From: Rickettsiales bacterium
GTDB taxonomy: Bacteria > Pseudomonadota > Alphaproteobacteria > Rickettsiales > Deianiraeaceae
NCBI GenBank assembly: GCA_947424985.1
Contig: CANDYN010000031.1
Location: 1-10,701 of the forward strand
Direction of reading: 5' to 3'
DNA length: 10,701 nucleotides
This document shows, piece after piece, positions 1 through 6,200 of the stretch; the first letter of the stretch is position 1; each line of letters starts with the position of its first letter. The notes under the pieces are model-generated. The model did not search any database. It worked only from the letters and a program-made list of their open reading frames with translations, and had not been told where the DNA came from. A program made the position numbers and the translations under genes.

Positions 1-776
1 CCAAAGATCACTGCGAAGAAGATTATTTGTAAGAAATTTCCATCAAAGAAAGCTTTAAATACGTTATTTGGAATTATATCTAAGATTAAATCTGATGCAG
101 ATTTTATTTCAACCGCCTTGACTTTTGCATTTATCACTATTGAATTTGAGCTTGCGGATTCTATTATTTTATATGGATCGATTTTTACCATTTTTCCAGG
201 TTTTATATAATTTGTTGCAGTTATTCCGATTATCACGGAAATAACGGTCATTATTAAGAAGGTCACTATTGATTTAAAGGCCATGTGTCCAACCTTTGAG
301 TCTTCTTTATCACCCAAGACTGAGCAAGTTATAGAAGCAAAGATCAAAGGCCCTATGCTCATTTTTATTAGATCCAAGAATATAGATCCGAGGATTTTAA
401 AACTTTCGGGCTTTAGGGATATCATTGAAAAATATGACGGAAAAAATCTCATCACGAGTCCGAGTATTATTCCTATTATAAAACCCATTATTACTCGATA
501 TGTAAGCTTCATTCCAAAAAACTTTTGCATTATTTTCACGCTTTTTTGCGCTAAAATCATCAAAACAAAGCACAGAACAACGATTTCAATTAAAAGACAA
601 AGTTTTAAAAACATTGTAAATTCTTGGTAATTCAAATTGAACATCTTACCGATTAAATCAGCCTCTATTATAGCTGTTATCGCTATATTTATGCTCGCCA
701 ATATAAAGAATGCTTTACCAAAATAGCTAAGTTTTTTAAAAATGTTTGGAATGCACTCAAGGAGTCTTTTTGTCAT
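1..776 (-). CDS. Dicarboxylate/amino-acid:cation symporter (SLC1/DAACS family), N-terminal part, runs off left edge
   Basis: Inner-membrane secondary transporter that would import acidic or neutral amino acids or C4-dicarboxylates with Na+ or H+; the exact substrate cannot be told because the substrate-binding C-terminal half lies outside the window. I translated 258 codons from the ATG at 774-776 with no stop. From about residue 88 the protein follows the family: TM1 with GFIIGIILGLVM (98-109), then FLDLIKMSIGPLIFASIT (133-150), a GDKEDSKVGHMAFKSI loop, a hydrophobic segment ending in NYIKPGKM (189-196), and IPNNVFKAFFDGNFLQIIFF (235-254), the counterpart of the familiar IPxNxFxAxxxGNxLQII stretch. 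The odd part is residues 1-88, which precede the usual family start and contain two more hydrophobic segments (about 20-38 and 54-76). An internal start at Met89 (510-512) is possible but the upstream frame is open and membrane-like. No Shine-Dalgarno is visible before the ATG. Family assignment is strong; substrate is unknown. Confidence 0.87.
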   Translation of the reverse strand, partial: MTKRLLECIPNIFKKLSYFGKAFFILASINIAITAIIEADLIGKMFNLNYQEFTMFLKLCLLIEIVVLCFVLMILAQKSVKIMQKFFGMKLTYRVIMGFIIGIILGLVMRFFPSYFSMISLKPESFKILGSIFLDLIKMSIGPLIFASITCSVLGDKEDSKVGHMAFKSIVTFLIMTVISVIIGITATNYIKPGKMVKIDPYKIIESASSNSIVINAKVKAVEIKSASDLILDIIPNNVFKAFFDGNFLQIIFFAVIF

Positions 777-806
777 GAGGTAAAAAATAATGAACTGAAG
801 TTTTTA

Positions 807-832
807 ATTATAAGATATATTTTAATAGTCAA
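807..832 (-). promoter_or_regulatory. Candidate sigma70-type promoter for the symporter gene
   Basis: On the minus strand TTGACT (827-832) is followed by TATAAT (807-812). Each box is close to or equal to consensus, but the spacer is only 14 nt, shorter than the usual 16-18, so the true -35 may lie elsewhere. The -10 would place the RNA start about 24 nt before the ATG. The same TTGACT hexamer occurs before the giant gene. Confidence 0.4.
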
Positions 833-853
833 GTATTTTTTATTGTTGAGTTG

Positions 854-891
854 CTCTCCTCGTCCCCGCCCCCTCCCTTCGGAGAGGGGGG
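854..891. repeat. GC-rich hairpin between the MetE-like gene and the symporter gene
   Basis: A C-tract at 869-877 pairs with a G-tract at 882-890 around a TTCG tetraloop (878-881). This gives eight Watson-Crick pairs with one C/A mismatch at 876/883. CTCTCC at 854-859 can instead pair perfectly with GGAGAG at 881-886, so two mutually exclusive stems exist. The stem begins six bases beyond the stop codon of the MetE-like gene. It could end that transcript or protect its 3' end, but no U-run follows it on the minus strand, so an intrinsic terminator is not proven. The C/G blocks contrast sharply with the surrounding AT-rich DNA, which would also fit a dispersed palindromic repeat. Confidence 0.6.
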
Positions 892-895
892 TTCT

Positions 896-3151
896 TCAGT
901 CAAATTTTGAAAACTTTTCACGACACAGAAGAACCGATTCTTTTAAGTTTTTCATGCTTTGATCTAGATTTGACGGGAAATCTTTAAAGTGACAATCATA
1001 CGAAACCCAAAGTTTATCGAGGTCAAACGCACGTATTGCAAATTTTAAAGCGGCATGTATATCTTTCACGCTTGGAGTATAATGTGAAGTTGGATCATAA
1101 AAACCTATTGCGATATCTCCATCATATTTATAACTTGAGATATTTTTTATTATATCGTGAGTTGATCTGAAAGACTCAAATATTATTAAGTCCGGATCGA
1201 GATTTGAGAAGTCATCGATATATGGAATTACATTTGCATTTTCAAAATACAGATGTACCGGGACGTTATCTTTTATTTTTGCATAAACATTTTTTACAAA
1301 ATTCTCAATTTTTACAAGGTTTGAAGGGCTTTCAAGGGATGAATGAGTTTCGCTTAGGATATTATTTTCATCAAGTTGTAAAGCTCCAAAGCCATTGTCA
1401 ATTGCTGTTTTTGCAATTTTTTTACATACACCTGAAAATAATCCAAGATATATATCTTTTCTAGAATCTTTTTCAAAACAAAAAGATCTATGCATAGCGG
1501 TAATTGGTCCTATGAGTCTGTACTTTATGATTTTATTCATGGAGGCTGCAATGCTAACTGTTTCGCTTTCCTGAGTAATCATTTCTTTTGCCTTGTCATC
1601 ATTTAGAGTAAAACTTCCAAATACTATGGGAAATTTTTCCAGCGCATTAAAATACGTTTTCACATAGGCATTATTTGTATTTAATATTGATCCACTGAAG
1701 AATTGAACAAAATAGTCGAATTCTGTTCCCTTTCTGTCAAATTCTCCACTTGAGAGTATATCGAAACCATAGTCCACTTGTCGCTTTAAAAATGATTCGA
1801 GTTTATCATTTGCATAAGCTGTAGATTTTTGAGATATTTGTCCAAAAGTTCCGATCGTTGTCATGGGGAATATCGACAAATTCATATCTTTTTTTTGCTT
1901 TTCTGAGCGCTTTGATTTATCGGTCCTTGAATATTGATCAAGAGTTGGCAGCGATATTGCATTTATTTTTTCATATAATTCATTATGTAATTTTGTAATC
2001 TTATCGGCTGTGTTAATTGCATTTTTATCTCCATTTAGCGCATTTTTTATTATAGTTAGCTCATCAAGTTTTTGCACTGCAAAGGATACATAGGGCTTTA
2101 ATTCTGTCGGAATATTTTTTTCAGAATGCAGATCAAGAGGGCAAAATGCGAGAGGGCAGGTTGGTGCGATTTGTATTTTATATCCTCGATCAAGAAATTT
2201 TTTTGCAATTTCTACGCAATAATTTAGGTTGGATATGAAGACATTGTCACCGCTTACCAAACCGAGTGAAATTTCTTTACCTTGAGCTTTTTGCAAGATT
2301 TTTTCAATTCTATCGTCACTCATGTTCATTACGTTTATATGTATGCAATCAACCGGAAGGGATAAGACCAAATCCTCATTATGCCCTATATCGGTAAAGC
2401 CTGTAAAGACCATTATCTCCATATCTTGGGATAATTCTTTAAGTTTTTTATACGCGAGCGAGAATAGATTTTGATGTGCTATTGGGAGATTTGTTGAAAG
2501 ACAGGGCTCATTGAGTTGGACATGTTTTGCATTCACGCGTTTAAGATTTGTAAACACCTTGGAATATACATCTATTATTTCAAGTAGAGTTTTTTCAACA
2601 TCAATTTGAGTGAATTTCTCATCTTCACTATCATAAACCTTCCCGAGGAGCATGTAACTTACAGGGCCCAAAATAGCCGGCCGTGCATTCTCGACCTCTG
2701 TCTTTGATTCAATATAATGGTGTATTATTTTATTATCAGATTGGATAAAATGAATTCCATCTTGAAATTCCGGAACTGTATAGTATGCTCTTGAAGTAAA
2801 ATATGGTCTTATTTCCATTCCAGGGACTTCGAATTTATCTTTTTTATGTCCCTTGCTTGGCGCGAAATATATTTCAGTAGGAACTTCTCCACCTTCCCAG
2901 TAATATCTACTTGGTATATTTCCTATCATAAGACTTACATCCCAGACTTCATCATGCCAAGAGAAATCGTTACATGGTATTATATCAATCTTTGCGTCAT
3001 TTTGCATTTTTAATGCTGAAACTCTTATGTCGTGTCCCGATTTAAAAAGTTTATTTTCCGTTATATCTTGAGATAAAAACGCTCTTAACGATTTTTTATA
3101 TTCAAGCTGTGGTCCAAGTTGTGGAAATCCAAGAGTTGCGGTTCTTATCAT
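896..3151 (-). CDS. metE: MetE-like cobalamin-independent methionine synthase, full length but divergent at the active site
   Basis: MetE moves a methyl group from 5-methyltetrahydropteroyl-triglutamate to homocysteine in the cytoplasm, the last step of methionine synthesis. At 751 aa the protein has the usual length (E. coli 753) and both barrels: an N-terminal one opening with TLGFPQLGPQLEYKK, with VPEF (126-129) and GPVSYMLLGKV (162-172), and a C-terminal one with TTIGTFGQ (431-438), SSGEFDR (467-473), GPITAM (548-553), LQLDE (591-595) and LWVSYDC (714-720). Against E. coli MetE recalled from memory, zinc ligands His641, Glu665 and Cys726 correspond to His633, Glu659 and Cys720, but Cys643 is Tyr635. 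Proton donor His694 is Thr688 (a His follows at 690). Trp561 is Arg555, and Arg515-Cys516 are Ala503-Leu504. Homocysteine-site Glu484 and Asp599 survive as Glu470 and Asp594. The intact frame argues against decay; it may be a methyltransferase with an altered zinc site or methyl donor. No Shine-Dalgarno precedes the ATG. Confidence 0.82.
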   Translation of the reverse strand: MIRTATLGFPQLGPQLEYKKSLRAFLSQDITENKLFKSGHDIRVSALKMQNDAKIDIIPCNDFSWHDEVWDVSLMIGNIPSRYYWEGGEVPTEIYFAPSKGHKKDKFEVPGMEIRPYFTSRAYYTVPEFQDGIHFIQSDNKIIHHYIESKTEVENARPAILGPVSYMLLGKVYDSEDEKFTQIDVEKTLLEIIDVYSKVFTNLKRVNAKHVQLNEPCLSTNLPIAHQNLFSLAYKKLKELSQDMEIMVFTGFTDIGHNEDLVLSLPVDCIHINVMNMSDDRIEKILQKAQGKEISLGLVSGDNVFISNLNYCVEIAKKFLDRGYKIQIAPTCPLAFCPLDLHSEKNIPTELKPYVSFAVQKLDELTIIKNALNGDKNAINTADKITKLHNELYEKINAISLPTLDQYSRTDKSKRSEKQKKDMNLSIFPMTTIGTFGQISQKSTAYANDKLESFLKRQVDYGFDILSSGEFDRKGTEFDYFVQFFSGSILNTNNAYVKTYFNALEKFPIVFGSFTLNDDKAKEMITQESETVSIAASMNKIIKYRLIGPITAMHRSFCFEKDSRKDIYLGLFSGVCKKIAKTAIDNGFGALQLDENNILSETHSSLESPSNLVKIENFVKNVYAKIKDNVPVHLYFENANVIPYIDDFSNLDPDLIIFESFRSTHDIIKNISSYKYDGDIAIGFYDPTSHYTPSVKDIHAALKFAIRAFDLDKLWVSYDCHFKDFPSNLDQSMKNLKESVLLCREKFSKFD

Positions 3152-3180
3152 GCAAGAAAAAAAGTAAAAGACCTCAAATC

Positions 3181-3208
3181 ATTTTACTTGATAAAAAATA
3201 AAAATCAA
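3181..3208 (-). promoter_or_regulatory. Candidate sigma70-type promoter for the MetE-like gene
   Basis: On the minus strand TTGATT (3203-3208) and TAAAAT (3181-3186) are separated by 16 nt, which puts the RNA start roughly 23 nt before the ATG at 3151. The -35 lies inside one arm of a 7-bp inverted repeat whose other arm abuts and shares one base with the -10. The gene therefore seems to have its own promoter in the 67-bp gap after the giant gene. Confidence 0.5.
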
Positions 3209-3210
3209 GT
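3186..3210. repeat. Inverted repeat overlapping the promoter of the MetE-like gene
   Basis: Perfect 7-bp arms, ACTTGAT (3186-3192) and ATCAAGT (3204-3210), flank an 11-nt A-rich spacer. The structure starts 9 bases beyond the stop codon of the giant gene. It could be a weak hairpin at that transcript's end, although no U-run follows on the minus strand, or an operator covering the -35 of the next gene. The sequence alone does not decide between these. Confidence 0.45.
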
Positions 3211-3218
3211 TTTTAATT

Positions 3219-6200
3219 TTATATAGGGGGTATCATCCAAATTCCAAAAGGGCTACATGCTTTACCTCCGACTACAACTCCATATTGAGCTTTTACCGGT
3301 GCATTTGTTAGGTTTTGAGAGAGAAAGCTCATATATTGATTTGATACTTTTGGGCAGGCATATGTAACGGGCTGGGCATTTCTATCACGCCAATTTCCAT
3401 GATCATCACAGGTTAAAGAGAATTCAAAGCTATCAAGGCTTGCAGTGACTTCATAATCAACACCGGCAGTAAGATTTTTTGAGCCACAGTATTTATTATA
3501 TTCATCCTTTGTTGCTGTGTCTATAAAGAATCCACCTCCCCAAGCAAAATGTCTTCCAAAATAAATATCTACATCTTCGCATAAATCACTATATCTTTTA
3601 AAAAACTGAAGACCTTGACATTTCGTGAACAGACAGGTTCTGTCTACACCTGATGGTGGTATATGCACTCTTCCATCGCTATCAAAACATTTTATAGGAT
3701 TTACAACCGTCTCCATTGGGCTTTCAAATAGTCTTCCCGGGTCTCCATTTGAATATTCACAGACATAATCACCCATCTCAACAAAAGCTCTTGGACATTT
3801 TGGAACACATGCGTAGTCCCTCATACCTTTAGCTTTATTTAAAACTTTACGTCCATTGGTGCCTAGTATTGGCATGGTACCCAAGGCATTGTATTGTACG
3901 TAAGGTACACCAAGGCGGATAAATCCATTTCCTCCCCATGATTCACGATTTCCTTTTGTATCACCGGAATCATCCCAATCTTCCTCTTGTTCAGTTTCAC
4001 CATTTGGTGTATCGGTTGAGGTATCAATCATGCAACCACCGCTACTTATAAAGGGATTATATGCTATATTAACCTTTTTACCGGAATCGCTATTTGCATA
4101 GCTTCCATAGTTACCTCCGTAACCAAGACTTGAGTTCGGCTTTCTGTGGTTTTTATAATCAGGATCAGTATCGTCTGAATACAAATCATAAACGCTTTTT
4201 CTTTTACTGCATTGTTGCTTTTCTTGTTGATCATCAGTAGGCATTATTGTTCCATTAGGAAGACGAATTGGATCATTTGAGTCATCACAGCCATTGCCTC
4301 TATAGCAATATTCTTCAGTCATTTTATACTCTAGGTTTTTTAGATTATCTTTTAGACACTGATCATTTTTACATTTAAAGGGACTATCTAGCGCTGTTAA
4401 AGCGAGACTTGCTATATTTCCACCACCATCTTTGCGTATTACGCCACCGTTAAGTTCGGGCCAACCAGATCCTCCGGCTTCACCTTTAATTACAGCCGGG
4501 CAAAGGTTTATCATACTTGTAATTAGCATTTCTATCCACTTATCTTTAATTTGCTTAACTTTATCTCTATAGTTTGAGTTTTCTTGTTCAAACTGCGTTT
4601 CTTCGAGGTCACTGTCTCCTCCGTTTGAGTTACTTGCCGTGTCTTCTTTTGTTTGTTTTTGATTTTTACATGTTGAGCCTGCACAGCACCAATTCCAAGT
4701 GTCCCTTGTGTCACATTCTTGAACTTGGGTTGTTACGCCGTTAACTGTATGATCGACCATGTGACAGTTATATTGCTCTTGTTGCTTGTTATGTTTTCTA
4801 AAGGTTTCATTAAACGCATTGGTGTCACAATCATCCGGTGCTTGATACGATCTATATAGGGTACCATTTCCATTTTTTTTTGGTAGTTGACAAATTATAT
4901 CCCATGAATTTTCAGCTCCATTGCCCTCAGCCACGCTCCAGTTATAACAATAACCGTCTTCTCCTTCTCCTTTATATCTTTTTTCTCTTGCATCAAAAAC
5001 ATCCGTATCTCCCCACGCTTTCCTTTGCTCTTCACATGTATTATCAAGTACACAAGATTGGCTTGCCAAATTATATTTACAATATGATGTTTTGTCTGAT
5101 TTTATATAACATTTTGGATTTTTCCCACTTCTATTTTTATTCATTGCAGCAGCAAAGTTTGGGTACGTTGTAGCATTAATAGAGTTAATATTTGGATTTG
5201 ATTGATTGTAAAAGTTAATTCTTTCACTATCACATTGACCATTTACAATGCAATTAGTTTGAGCGGTTGAATAAAGACAGGCCGTTGTCATCTCGTTTTC
5301 CACGTAGCATGCGTTATTTCCATCTGAATTTCTATCCATTGCATCTGCAAATTGTGGATATATTGCTCTTGTTAATGGATCCATGGATACTTTGCGTGTC
5401 GGGCTTCCGGGAGCGGAGACATTGTCTGGTGGGGTAGGGCAGGTTTTATATCCATATCCATTTTGAACTATAAAATAATCTGTATATTTTGCATCTCCTC
5501 CATCTGCCCATTTTCCATAAGGCATGCCCTGCCTTCCACGGCCTGCAAATAGTATATCTTGTTTTGAGCTTGGCGGTACAGGTTTAAAAATTCTTGAGTG
5601 TTGGTATTTATCACGATCATCTGAGCCACTCCAGTTATCTATGTTATCGTAGTCGGTAAAGTCATTTCTATTAGACCAGGTTGTATAAAACGGAAGATCA
5701 AGGGACATATCTTTTCCGGGTACGATTCCAAGATGGTCCGAGTCAATTGCAGAAAGATCTAGCATTGCATGGGTATATCCACCTCCGCCACCTGCTTGGG
5801 ATTCAAGCATTCTGGTACAAACTCTGACTAATTTTGCTTGTTCTTCATCTCCATCGCACGGAGCATCAGGCAGCCAACCAACCATATAGCAGAATGCAAC
5901 ATAATATGCTCGACCCCAGCATTCTGTTATCGATGAGGCTTTAAATTCAAGTCTTGCATCGGAATTCCACTGTTCACTTTTTCCACCTGCACCAAAGACA
6001 TAGGCTTCCAAATAGTCACATCTTTTTGGAATATAGTAGTTATATCGATGTCCGGCTCTATATTTATTTGAAGAACTTCCATCGAGTCCGCCAAATTCAA
6101 TTTTATTTACCCTATCAAATTTTGCACAAAGTCCTATTTCATCTATATTTTTTGGTCTAACAGTTATATTTGATTTAATACAGCTATCATCACATGCCCC

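Noticed and set aside
283..630. Plus-strand open frame of 115 codons
   Set aside because: It lies wholly antisense to the symporter coding sequence, whose family motifs are clear on the other strand, and its translation shows no coherent domain.
869..890. Intrinsic terminator for the MetE-like gene
   Set aside because: The stem is strong and well placed, but the downstream minus-strand sequence is C/G/A-rich with no U-run, so it is reported as a hairpin only.
4532..4714. Short same-strand frame inside the giant gene
   Set aside because: Lysine/threonine-rich translation in a shifted frame with no domain features. The main frame runs through it intact, so there is no sign of a frameshift.
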